Below are positions 1 through 6,672 of a stretch of DNA of 8,468 bases, in pieces. The DNA is taken from assembly GCA_016180705.1 (NCBI GenBank), contig JACPAU010000080.1, positions 1-8,468 of the forward strand, in the 5' to 3' direction. Every line of letters begins with the position of its first letter. Positions within the stretch are counted from its first letter, which is position 1. The position numbers and the translations under genes are program-made. Source of the stretch: Candidatus Methylomirabilota bacterium. Its GTDB lineage: Bacteria > Methylomirabilota > Methylomirabilia > Methylomirabilales > JACPAU01. Under the pieces are notes generated by a model. The model searched no databases. It was not told the DNA's origin and saw only the letters and a program-made list of their open reading frames with translations.

Positions 1-279
1 CGGGTCGGTGAGCGACTTGAGGTGGACCGTCGTCGGGTCAATCTGGGCGGCCACGTCCATGAACTTCACCTCGTGCGTCCCCGGGGGGAGCGCGACCTCC
101 CGGACATCCTTCACCAGGCCCAGGTTCCCGTTGTAGATCGTGAGGGCGATCTCCTTCTGGTGCTGCTGCGTGATGGCGGCGCGGTTCGTGGGGGGGGCCG
201 CCGGGGTCGCGCCGCCCGCGAGCAGGAGGGTGCCGAGCGGGAGCCCCATGGTCATGACCAGCCACATGCTGCTTCGCAT
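1..279 (-). CDS. Secreted DUF4139-family protein, N-terminal part (runs off the left edge)
   Basis: The reading frame is open from ATG at 279 to the window edge, giving 93 codons. GGAGGA (complement of 285-290) lies five bases before the ATG, which fixes the start. Residues 1 to about 27 look like a signal peptide: a short Arg/Ser start, a hydrophobic stretch rich in Leu, Met and Gly, then a small-residue Ala/Gly/Pro region. The mature start contains [18 protein letters not shown], followed by a [10 protein letters not shown] segment and a segment about which site a mutation or value maps to ([15 protein letters not shown]). This pattern is typical of the N-terminus of DUF4139 (MuiA-like) proteins, exported beta-rich proteins of unknown biochemical role. 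A run of eight C residues in the coding strand (complement of 190-197) falls near codons 28-30. An ECF-type promoter lies upstream, so it is probably regulated by the adjacent sigma factor. Family assignment is from recalled sequence pattern; the main domain is outside the window. Confidence 0.75.
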   Translation of the reverse strand, partial: MRSSMWLVMTMGLPLGTLLLAGGATPAAPPTNRAAITQQHQKEIALTIYNGNLGLVKDVREVALPPGTHEVKFMDVAAQIDPTTVHLKSLTDP

Positions 280-293
280 CGCTGTCCTCCCCT

Positions 294-310
294 CCGGCCC
301 TAGCGGCCGG
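294..310 (-). other. Short hairpin in the leader of the DUF4139 gene
   Basis: Perfect 6-bp inverted repeat CCGGCC / GGCCGG around the 5-base loop CTAGC. It lies in the predicted 45-nt 5' leader, four bases before the GGAGGA ribosome-binding site. There is no T-tract on either side, so it is not a terminator. It may stabilise the leader or tune translation; in DNA this GC-rich it may also be chance. Confidence 0.35.
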
Positions 311-330
311 GCGATGGGTTCGTCGGAGGG

Positions 331-358
331 TCAGACAGCGGCGGGCCGGAAAAGTTCC
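331..358 (-). promoter_or_regulatory. ECF-sigma (RpoE-type) promoter for the DUF4139 gene
   Basis: On the minus strand the sequence reads GGAACT (353-358), a 16-base spacer, then GTCTGA (331-336). This matches the general ECF group consensus of a GGAAC-type -35 box and a TCTRA/GTC-type -10 box at 16 bp spacing. It starts 18 bases past the anti-sigma stop codon and would start transcription near position 325, about 45 nt before the ATG at 279. A near-copy of the same promoter precedes the sigma gene at 2009-2036, which makes chance less likely and suggests that both are read by this sigma factor. Confidence 0.72.
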
Positions 359-376
359 CCGCGTTGTGCTGGGGTT

Positions 377-1321
377 TCAGGGACAGCGTGCGGCGAGGGC
401 GTCGCGGGCCTCCGGTGCCTCGGGCGCGTCCGGGGAGCGGCGGAGCGCCTCCCGGAGGATCCCGCAGGCGGCCGGGTCGCCCAGGGCGAGCCGGGCCTGG
501 CCGTGCCGGAAGAGGGCGGGAGGGATGAGGGGGCTGTCGGGGAAGTCCCGGGTGAGGCTCTCGTACTCGGCGGCAGCCTCTGCGTACCGTTGCCGGGCGA
601 AGTAGGCGTCGGCCAGCCGGAGCCGGGCGTCGGGGACCCGGGCGTCGCGCGGGTGCTGGGCGATGAAGGCGCGGTATTCGGCGATCGCCCGGTCGTGCTC
701 CTGGCGGGCCGAATCCCTGAGGGCGGCTGCGTACAGTTCGTCCGCCGGCCCGGTTGCGGTCGCTCGCGCCGCGCCCTCCTTCCGGGGCTCCGCAGGCGCC
801 GCACTCTTCGCGAGCGGCCTGGTCTCCTCGCGCGCCGGTGAGGCCGGCCGGTCCGGTTCTGCTCGCGGGGACGCCGGGAGCGCCTGGCGCTCGGCCTGTT
901 CTCCCTTCTGGGCGTCGGCCCGGCCGATCTCCTGGGCCGCCCTGCCGCCGCTCTGGGGGACCTCCGCCTCCCGGCGCACCTGGGGCGACTGCTGGTAGAT
1001 GAGCAGGCCCGCGAAGGCCACCAGGAGGAGCGCCAGCGCCTGGATGGGGACCTTCACGTGGAGGGGCAGGAAGAGCCACTCAACGAGACGCCGCCATCCG
1101 GATGGGGCCTCCACCCGCTGCCGCACCCGCCCCGCGAACCCCGGGGACGGCTCGGCGCTCCCGAGCCTCGCGACCGCCTGGACTGCGCGCTGGAAGGCGG
1201 TCCACTCGGCCCGGCAGGCCGCGCAGTCTTCGAGATGCCGCCTGAGGGCGGCTAGCGGCGCGCCGGACAGCGTTGCATCGTAGAGGTCGGAGAAGGCCTC
1301 GCGGGCCTCGTCGCAGGTCAT
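377..1321 (-). CDS. Membrane anti-sigma factor with zinc-finger head and periplasmic TPR domain
   Basis: The product is 314 residues. The head contains Cys3 and the H29-x3-C33-x2-C36 motif (HLEDCAAC), the zinc-binding anti-sigma (ZAS/zf-HC2) signature that holds cytoplasmic ECF sigma factors. A single membrane span lies at about 90-109 (VPIQALALLLVAFAGLLIY). Residues 112-190 form a low-complexity linker rich in Ala, Glu, Arg and Pro. Residues 193-300 form about three TPR/YbgF-like repeats (for example AIAEYRAFIAQHPRDARVPD and YAEAAAEYESLTRDFPDSP), expected outside the inner membrane. The start ATG at 1321 is 12 bp after the sigma stop, with GGAACGA upstream as a weak ribosome site, so the two genes are almost surely cotranscribed. 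Expected role: sequester the sigma factor until an envelope signal, perhaps sensed through the TPR part, releases it. The signal is not visible. Confidence 0.88.
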   Translation of the reverse strand: MTCDEAREAFSDLYDATLSGAPLAALRRHLEDCAACRAEWTAFQRAVQAVARLGSAEPSPGFAGRVRQRVEAPSGWRRLVEWLFLPLHVKVPIQALALLLVAFAGLLIYQQSPQVRREAEVPQSGGRAAQEIGRADAQKGEQAERQALPASPRAEPDRPASPAREETRPLAKSAAPAEPRKEGAARATATGPADELYAAALRDSARQEHDRAIAEYRAFIAQHPRDARVPDARLRLADAYFARQRYAEAAAEYESLTRDFPDSPLIPPALFRHGQARLALGDPAACGILREALRRSPDAPEAPEARDALAARCP

Positions 1322-1333
1322 CCGTCGTTCCCG

Positions 1334-2002
1334 TCAGAGGTACGGGGTGAGCCTCGCCTTCATCTCCATTCGGGCGCGGTGCAGCCGCGACCGGACGGTC
1401 CCCAGTTCCAGCCCCAGCGTGCGGGCGATGTCTTCATACGAGAGCCCCTGGATGTCCCGCAGGACCAGGATGAGCCGGTGCTCCTCCGTGAGGTGGGTCA
1501 TCTCGGCCTGGACGATCCGCACGAAATCCGTCCGCTCGAGGAGCGCGTCGGCCCGCGGCGCCCCGTCGGGGAGCCGCTCCACGGCGACCGGGGCATCGCT
1601 CTCGGCGTGACTCCGGCCCCGCCCGGCAGGAGCGCTCCGCCGGCTCCGGGCCTGGAGGTGGTTCAGGCAGTGGTGGCTCGCGATGGCGTAGAGCCACGTG
1701 GTGAAGCGGGACGCGGCCTTGAACCCCGCGAGGCCGCGGTAGGCCTTGAGAAAGACCTCCTGTGCCACGTCCTCGGCCTCCGCGCGGTTCCCGACCATCC
1801 GGAGGGCCAGCGTGAACACCCACCCCTGGTAGCGGCGCACGAGCGCCTCGAAGGCGCCTGCGTCCCCCGCGCGAGCCTGCTCCACCAACACGAGCGCCTC
1901 GAAGGCGCCTGCGTCCCCCGCGCGAGCCTGCTCCACCAACTCCCGATCTTCGTCCACCGCAGCCGCGGCTAGCGGCGCCGCGGGCACCTCAGCCCGCTGC
2001 AT
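1334..2002 (-). CDS. ECF-family RNA polymerase sigma factor
   Basis: The product is 222 residues from the ATG at 2002 (GTG at 2008 would add two). Region 2 covers about 56-120, including the core-binding EAEDVAQEVFLKAYRGL at 75-91 and the -10-reading part FTTWLYAIASHHCLNHL at 100-116. A polar linker of about 40 residues follows. Region 4 ends in the helix-turn-helix LSYEDIARTLGLELGTVRS from 187 on, which reads the -35 box. Regions 1 and 3 are absent, as in ECF sigma factors. No convincing Shine-Dalgarno precedes the start, and the -10 box ends at 2009, so the mRNA probably begins at or within a few bases of the ATG. An in-frame stop (TAA) directly precedes the GTG. The anti-sigma gene follows after 12 bp. 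Residues 22-38 are repeated exactly as 39-55; without this the protein would have a normal length of about 205. Confidence 0.93.
   Translation of the reverse strand: MQRAEVPAAPLAAAAVDEDRELVEQARAGDAGAFEALVLVEQARAGDAGAFEALVRRYQGWVFTLALRMVGNRAEAEDVAQEVFLKAYRGLAGFKAASRFTTWLYAIASHHCLNHLQARSRRSAPAGRGRSHAESDAPVAVERLPDGAPRADALLERTDFVRIVQAEMTHLTEEHRLILVLRDIQGLSYEDIARTLGLELGTVRSRLHRARMEMKARLTPYL
1838..1939 (-). repeat. Exact 51-bp tandem duplication inside the sigma factor gene
   Basis: Two identical 51-bp units lie head to tail at 1838-1888 and 1889-1939 with no mismatch. Because 51 is a multiple of three, the reading frame is kept and the peptide LVEQARAGDAGAFEALV occurs twice in a row, just before the RRYQGWVF start of region 2.1. 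The second protein copy occupies the normal family position; the first adds an extra helix. Complete identity points to a very recent event or an assembly artefact. Confidence 0.95.
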
Positions 2003-2008
2003 GCTCAC

Positions 2009-2036
2009 TTAGACCAGGGGCAGACGAAAAGGTTCC
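2009..2036 (-). promoter_or_regulatory. ECF-type autoregulatory promoter of the sigma/anti-sigma operon
   Basis: On the minus strand GGAACC (2031-2036), a 16-base spacer and GTCTAA (2009-2014) match the ECF promoter pattern, and the same spacing and the T-rich bases after the -35 box recur at 331-358. Transcription would start about 5-8 bases beyond the -10 box, around 2001-2004, which is the ATG at 2002. ECF sigma factors commonly drive their own operons. The rest of the gap up to 2131 contains a CCCCGCGGGG palindrome (2051-2060) and no gene I can support. Confidence 0.72.
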
Positions 2037-2131
2037 CCCCATCTCAGCGTCCCCGCGGGGGGTGGCGTTCACTCTGGCCGGAGGCCGCGGCACCCAGTAT
2101 TGCCTCATTCATTACCCTGTTTAGCGGGTTG

Positions 2132-2940
2132 TTACCCCATTCGCTGCCATCGGGCGCTGCGACCCCGCCCAAGGCAGGCAATTCGCTTCTCTTTCTGGAG
2201 CGTCCGCAGCACGAGCCGGATCATGTCGCGGCTCACCCCCGGGCACGCTCGCTCGACGTCGGAGATGGCGAATTCCCCTGGAAACGCGAGGATGTTTCGG
2301 TCTTGGCGCCACGCGGAGCCCGGACGGCGCCCATCCGCTCCTCAAACTCACGGTACGCCGAGCGCAAGATCCCGAGGCAGTAGGACCACCAGGGGACGAG
2401 GTCATGCTGTCCTTCATGCCAGCGCTCGGAAGAACGCTTGAGGACGTCGTAGTAACTCTCCTTGCTGTCCTCGATCAGCCGCTCCAGGCTCACGTACCGC
2501 CCCACCCGGAACCCGTGATGGTAGAGCAGGAGCAGATTGAGGAGGCGGGAGACGCGGCCGTTTCCGTCTCGGAAGGGATGGATGCACAGAAAGTCGAAGA
2601 CGAAGCTCGCTACGGCCAGGAGCGGCGGAAGCAGGCTCTGATCCGTGGCGTGGCGGTATCCCAGGCAGAGCTGCTCGACTGCCGCCGGGGTCCCCTCGGC
2701 CGGCACCGGGCGGAACCGGACAACCCGTCGTCCATCCGGGAGGATCTCAATGATCTCGTTGTCCCGGGCCTTCCACCGGCGGGCATCGCCCGCGCCGGCC
2801 TGGGCGATGGCGTGCAGGCGCTGAGCGGTTTCGGGGCTGACGGGGATGGATTCCGGGTTCGTGTGGATCCAGTTGAGGGCATTCCGGTACCCAATGATTT
2901 CCTCCTCGGAACGGTCCCGAGGCCGCGCCCGACCGAGCAC
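2132..2940 (-). pseudogene. Fic/DOC-domain protein gene, N-terminally truncated and frameshifted
   Basis: Fic proteins transfer AMP or a related group to target hydroxyls. The first frame (GTG at 2940 to TGA at 2233) encodes 235 residues with the complete Fic motif HPFRDGNGRVSR at 121-132, preceded by the helix FVFDFLCI and followed by a LLNLLLLYHHG helix; the catalytic His121 is present. The upstream frame is closed by TAG at 2971-2973, ten codons before GTG, and no ribosome site is visible, so the usual N-terminal Fic_N part with its inhibitory (S/T)xxxE helix is missing. Near 2293, after GAKTE, the frame turns into a nonsense tail, whereas the +1 frame at 2293-2132 reads ILAFPGEFAISDVERACPG and then SRDMIRLVLRTLQKEKRIAC, the C-terminal winged-helix domain usual in this family, ending at TAA 2132-2134. 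One missing base near 2294-2295 explains this. A sequencing error could account for the frameshift but not the short N-terminus. Confidence 0.82.
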
Positions 2941-3052
2941 CAGCGGACGGAGGCGAATGTCACCGGTAGCCTAGTGGCCCGCCGATGCCAAGTCAAGCAA
3001 TGTGCCGGGCGGCCCAGGGAAGGTAACGTGGGATGCTCCGGGGCAATCCGGC

Positions 3053-3080
3053 TTGACAATCTCAGCAATTTTGGATACAT
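3053..3080 (+). promoter_or_regulatory. Possible housekeeping promoter of the AOR gene
   Basis: A perfect TTGACA -35 box (3053-3058) is followed after 15-17 bases by a weak -10 region GATACATA (3074-3081). The surrounding stretch of about 2985-3085 is clearly more AT-rich than the genes on both sides, as expected for a promoter. Transcription would leave a leader of about 110 nt before the ATG at 3196. The -10 match is poor, so this is tentative. Nothing else recognisable is in the 2941-3195 gap. Confidence 0.45.
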
Positions 3081-3195
3081 ACGGGCGCGTCTGCTTCGCT
3101 CCCTCTCACTCCGCCCGCCCGGCAATCGCTGGCCGCGTCCTGGACCGCGACCCGAGGCCTGGCGACCCAACGGCCTTATCCGGGGGAGGGTCCTG

Positions 3196-5034
3196 ATGTA
3201 CGGCTACGGCGGCCGGATCCTGACGGTGGACCTCGCCTCCGGGCAGAGCCAGGTCGAGGAGTTCGGCGAGGACTTCGCCCGGGCCTTCCTCGGGGGCAAC
3301 GGCTTCGCCGTCCGGCTCCTCTACGAGAGGGTCGGTCCCGGCGTGGACCCCCTGAGCCCCGCGAACGCCATCGTGATCGCCGTGGGGCCGATCACGGACA
3401 CCACGGTGGTCGGCAACAGCCGCGCCTGCATCGGTGCCAAGTCGCCGCTCACCGGCCTCTTCTTCGACTCCACCTTCGGCGGCCAGTTCCCCTGCACGTT
3501 GAAGCGCACCGGCTTCGACGCCCTCGTCATGACGGGGAAGGCGGCGCGGCCCGTCTACCTCCTGGTGGAGCATGCCGGTGTGACCGTCAAGCCGGCCGAC
3601 GGGCTCTGGGGCAAGACCACGGGAGAGGCCATCCAGGCGGTCCTCGAGCGGGAGGGCCCCGACACCGACGTGCTGGCCATCGGGCCGGCGGGGGAGCGGC
3701 TCGTCCGCTTCGCCTGCTGCTGCCACTACTGGAAGAACCGGGAGGCGATCGCCGGCCGGGGCGGGATGGGCGCCGTCCTGGGGAGCAAGCAGGTCAAGGC
3801 GGTGGCGGTCCGGGGGAGGAGCAGGACCGAGGTCGCCGACCCCGCGGCCCTGAAGGCGTTGGTGGACGGGACCCGCGAAGACCTGAAGAAGGGGACCCAC
3901 GGCCTCAAGGTGTACGGGACGCCGGTCCTGGTCAACCCCATCAATGCCCTGGGCGGGCTCGGCTGGCGCAACATGCAGGGGGAGGTCGTCCCCGACGTAG
4001 ACCGGATCAGCGGCGAAACCTACAAGGAGCACTTCTGGGCCCGCGACACCACCTGCCTCAAGTGCTCCGTGGCCTGCGGGAAGACGTTCGAGGTGAAGGA
4101 CGGGGAGTGGACCGGGCTCCGCTGGAAGCTGCCCGAGTTCGAGACCATCTTCTCCCTCGGGACCCTGAACGCCCACGTGGACGCCGCCGCCCTCGTGAAG
4201 GGGGAGGAGCTCTGCGACCAACTGGGCCTGGACACCATCTCGGTGGGGGTCACGATCGCCTTCGCCAACGAGGCCTTCGAGCGCGGGATCCTGACCGAGC
4301 GCGAAACGGGGATGCCCCTCCGCTTCGGGGATCCGCACCTGGTCCTTCGCCTGATCGAAATGACCGCCGCCCGCTCCGGGTTCGGCGACTGGCTGGCGGA
4401 AGGCTCGGACCGGCTGGCCGCGCGCCTCGGACTGGAAAGGACGCGGGAGTTCCTGTACACGGCCAAGGGCCTCGAGTTGCCGGCCCACTCCCCCCGCGCC
4501 CTCAAGGGGATGGCGATGGGCTACGCCACCTCCACCCGAGGCGGGAGCCACCACGACGTCCGGCCCACCCCCCAGTACACGAAGGCGGTGGATCGGCTGA
4601 CGACGGCGGACAAGCCGGCCTTCGCCTGCCGGAGCCAGCACTTCACCGCCATCGGCGACTCCCTCGTCCTCTGTCGCTTCACGGCGGAGCGCGGGCTCGG
4701 CCTGTTTCTGAACGAGAACTACCGGGCGGCCATCGCCGCCGTCACCGGGTGGGACTGCTCCCTCGAGGAGGTCGAGGCCATGGGGGAGCGGATCTACACG
4801 CTCGAGCGCGCCTACAACTGCCGGGAGGGGGTGCGGCGGAAGGACGACACGCTTCCCCACCGCGTCCTGCACGTTCCGATCCCCGAGGGTCCCTCGAAGG
4901 GGATGCACTGCCCGCCCGAGGAGCTGGACCCGCTCCTCTCGGAATACTACCGCCTCCGGGGCTGGGACCGGGACGGGGTGCCGACGCCCGAGACCCTGCG
5001 CCGGCTCGGCCTCGGGTTCGCCGTCGGGCGCTAG
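3196..5034 (+). CDS. Aldehyde:ferredoxin oxidoreductase family protein (tungsten-type)
   Basis: The product is 612 residues, the usual length of the AOR family. These enzymes oxidise aldehydes to acids (or run in reverse) with a tungsten or molybdenum bis-pyranopterin cofactor and one [4Fe-4S] cluster, passing electrons to ferredoxin. The N-terminal domain starts MYGYGGRILTVDLASG and contains GNSRACIGAKSPLTGLFFDS and AGRGGMGAVLGSK, both pterin-binding parts of the family. The cluster ligands are visible: C287-x2-C290-x3-C294 (CLKCSVAC) plus distal C493 in GDSLVLCRF, at nearly the positions known in the Pyrococcus enzyme. The start is set by GGGGGAGGG at 3182-3190, five bases before ATG; the frame is open further upstream but that part is non-coding in character. 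Three cysteines in a row (174-176) replace the usual sequence just before AGRGG. The substrate (aliphatic aldehyde, glyceraldehyde-3-phosphate or other) cannot be told from sequence. The gene stands alone, with its own terminator. Confidence 0.93.
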   Translation: MYGYGGRILTVDLASGQSQVEEFGEDFARAFLGGNGFAVRLLYERVGPGVDPLSPANAIVIAVGPITDTTVVGNSRACIGAKSPLTGLFFDSTFGGQFPCTLKRTGFDALVMTGKAARPVYLLVEHAGVTVKPADGLWGKTTGEAIQAVLEREGPDTDVLAIGPAGERLVRFACCCHYWKNREAIAGRGGMGAVLGSKQVKAVAVRGRSRTEVADPAALKALVDGTREDLKKGTHGLKVYGTPVLVNPINALGGLGWRNMQGEVVPDVDRISGETYKEHFWARDTTCLKCSVACGKTFEVKDGEWTGLRWKLPEFETIFSLGTLNAHVDAAALVKGEELCDQLGLDTISVGVTIAFANEAFERGILTERETGMPLRFGDPHLVLRLIEMTAARSGFGDWLAEGSDRLAARLGLERTREFLYTAKGLELPAHSPRALKGMAMGYATSTRGGSHHDVRPTPQYTKAVDRLTTADKPAFACRSQHFTAIGDSLVLCRFTAERGLGLFLNENYRAAIAAVTGWDCSLEEVEAMGERIYTLERAYNCREGVRRKDDTLPHRVLHVPIPEGPSKGMHCPPEELDPLLSEYYRLRGWDRDGVPTPETLRRLGLGFAVGR

Positions 5035-5121
5035 GGTTCCCGGGCCAGGCGGGCGTCCTGGCGGCAAGCCGGGCGGGGGGGCAGGGCCACTCGGGCCTTC
5101 TGCCCGGTGGAAGGAGGAGAG

Positions 5122-5156
5122 AAGCGGGGGGTGCAGGTGGCCCTCCGCTTTTGTGT
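5122..5156 (+). terminator. Rho-independent terminator after the AOR gene
   Basis: AAGCGGGGGG (5122-5131) pairs with CCCTCCGCTT (5141-5150) in a 10-bp stem with one G-T pair and a 9-base loop, followed by a T-rich tail TTGTGTT. It lies 88 bases beyond the AOR stop codon and separates AOR from the pyruvate kinase cluster. Confidence 0.78.
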
Positions 5157-5159
5157 TGT

Positions 5160-5226
5160 GGGGAGGCCCGTATTCTTTGATAGAGTGACGGGGAGGGACG
5201 GGCCTCCCCGGCGCGGGGGGCCTCCC
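5160..5226 (+). promoter_or_regulatory. Leader region of the pyruvate kinase operon with competing inverted repeats and a weak promoter
   Basis: GGGGAGGCCC (5160-5169) is a perfect 10-bp inverted repeat of GGGCCTCCCC (5200-5209). The same right arm can pair instead with CGGGGAGG (5189-5196) in an 8-bp hairpin, and a second GGGCCTCCC lies at 5218-5226, next to the ribosome site AAGGAGA (5230-5236). An AT-richer patch at 5170-5186 holds TATTCT (5171-5176) and TAGAGT (5181-5186), possible -10 boxes, but no good -35 box lies at the right distance. Operator, attenuator or chance in GC-rich DNA all remain possible. Confidence 0.3.
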
Positions 5227-5242
5227 AGCAAGGAGAGCGGGC

Positions 5243-6658
5243 ATGCGTCGGACCAAGATCGTCTGCACCCTGGGGCCCTCTAGCCGGACCGAGGGGGTCA
5301 TCCGGGGGTTGCTTCGCAAGGGCATGGACGTGGCGCGCCTGAACTTTGCCCACGGCACCCACGCGGAGCACCGCCGCCTCGTCGAGCTGATCCGGCGGAT
5401 CTCCCAGGAGGAAGGGAAGCCGGCGGCCATTCTCCAGGATCTGGCCGGCCCGAAGATGCGGATCGGGGAACTCGTCACCGAGTCCATCTACCTGCGGCCC
5501 GGGCACATCCTCAGCATCACGACGCGCAAGGTGGTGGGGACGCCCGAGGTCATCTCCGTGGGCTATCCGGAACTGCTCGAGCAGGTGGACGTGGGGGACC
5601 CGCTCCTCCTCTCGGACGGCCGGCTCCGCCTGGAGGTGATCGAGAAGGGGCAGGAGGAACTGCGCTGCCGGGTCGTGGTGGGCGGGACGCTCTTCCCCCA
5701 CAAGGGGGTGACGTTACCCGGCGGCGGGCATAAGGTGAAGGCCCTGACCGAGAAGGACCGGGCCGACCTGACCTTCGGCGTCCAGCAGGGAGTGGATTAC
5801 CTGGGCGTCTCCTTCGTCCGGACGGCGGAGGATATCCACCAGGCGAAGGCGCTCCTGGCGGAAGCGGGGGCGGAGATCCCGGTGATCGCCAAGATCGAGA
5901 AGCGGGACGCCCTGGAGAACATCGAGCAGATCCTGGAGGCGACGGACGGCATCATGATCGCCCGGGGAGACCTGGGGGCGGAGATCCCCCTGGAGGAGGT
6001 CCCGCTGGTTCAGAAGCGGCTCATCGCCATGGCGAACGTCCAGGGGAAGCCGGCCATCACGGCCACCCAGATGCTCTCCTCCATGGTGGCGAGCCCGCGC
6101 CCCACCCGGGCTGAGGCCTCCGACGTGGCGAACGCGGTCCTGGACGGGACCGACGCCGTCATGCTGTCGGAGGAGAGCGCCACCGGCCGCCATCCGGTGG
6201 AGGCGGTGGCGGTGATGGCCCGGATCGCCGAGACCGCCGAGCGCGCCCTCGAGGAGGGCGCCTGGTCGGAGCGCCGGCAGACCTCCCGGCAGGCCCGGAC
6301 GGTGCAGTTCGCCATCTGTGAGGCGGCGTGCCTGGTGGCCCAGGAGCTGCAAGCCAAGGCCATCGTCTGCCCCACCCGGACCGGGAAGACGCCCCGGATC
6401 ATCGCCGGGCTCCGGCCGCGCCAACCGATCCTGGCTGCCAGTCCCTCGGAGGTGGTGGCCCGGCGCCTCGCGCTGGTGTGGGGGGTCACCCCCATGGTCA
6501 CAGACAAGCCGGGGGACATGGACACCATGATGGCCCACGCGAAGGAGGCCGCGCTGGCCTCCGGCCTGGTCCAGCCGGGGGACCGCTTCGTCATCACCGC
6601 CGGTCCCCCCACCGGCCCGCCCGGCACCACCAACCTCATCAAGGTGGGCGTGGCCTGA
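5243..6658 (+). CDS. pyk: Pyruvate kinase, with K+-independent-type residues
   Basis: The product is 471 residues, the full length of bacterial pyruvate kinase, the glycolytic enzyme that makes ATP and pyruvate from ADP and phosphoenolpyruvate (PEP). The start MRRTKIVCTLGPSS is the family start and AAGGAGA lies six bases before the ATG. Visible motifs: substrate site R32-x-N34, B domain at about 68-165, active-site VIAKIEK with catalytic Lys217 and metal ligand Glu219, metal ligand Asp243 in IMIARGDLGAEIP, and KPAITATQMLSSM at 269-281. The C-terminal domain (about 345-471) has TRTGKTPR, where effectors or phosphate may bind. The potassium site is changed: Ala36 replaces the usual Ser in NFSHG, and DLAGPKMRIG (66-75) has Leu and Lys where K+-dependent enzymes have Thr and Glu. 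The Lys at that place is the mark of K+-independent pyruvate kinases. The next gene starts 14 bases after the stop. Confidence 0.97.
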   Translation: MRRTKIVCTLGPSSRTEGVIRGLLRKGMDVARLNFAHGTHAEHRRLVELIRRISQEEGKPAAILQDLAGPKMRIGELVTESIYLRPGHILSITTRKVVGTPEVISVGYPELLEQVDVGDPLLLSDGRLRLEVIEKGQEELRCRVVVGGTLFPHKGVTLPGGGHKVKALTEKDRADLTFGVQQGVDYLGVSFVRTAEDIHQAKALLAEAGAEIPVIAKIEKRDALENIEQILEATDGIMIARGDLGAEIPLEEVPLVQKRLIAMANVQGKPAITATQMLSSMVASPRPTRAEASDVANAVLDGTDAVMLSEESATGRHPVEAVAVMARIAETAERALEEGAWSERRQTSRQARTVQFAICEAACLVAQELQAKAIVCPTRTGKTPRIIAGLRPRQPILAASPSEVVARRLALVWGVTPMVTDKPGDMDTMMAHAKEAALASGLVQPGDRFVITAGPPTGPPGTTNLIKVGVA

Positions 6659-6672
6659 GGGGCTCCGCCGTC

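Noticed and set aside
2992..3057. Inverted repeat GTCAAGC (2992-2998) / GCTTGAC (3051-3057) around the AOR promoter
   Set aside because: Only 7 bp with a 52-bp gap and no flanking extension; likely chance.
2404..3195. In-frame upstream extension of the AOR reading frame by about 264 codons
   Set aside because: It runs antisense through the Fic gene; the family start MYGYGGRIL with a strong ribosome site is at 3196.
3106..5487. 793-residue open frame on the minus strand opposite the AOR gene
   Set aside because: Low-complexity Gly/Pro/Arg/Val composition and complete overlap with a clear AOR gene; an artefact of high GC.
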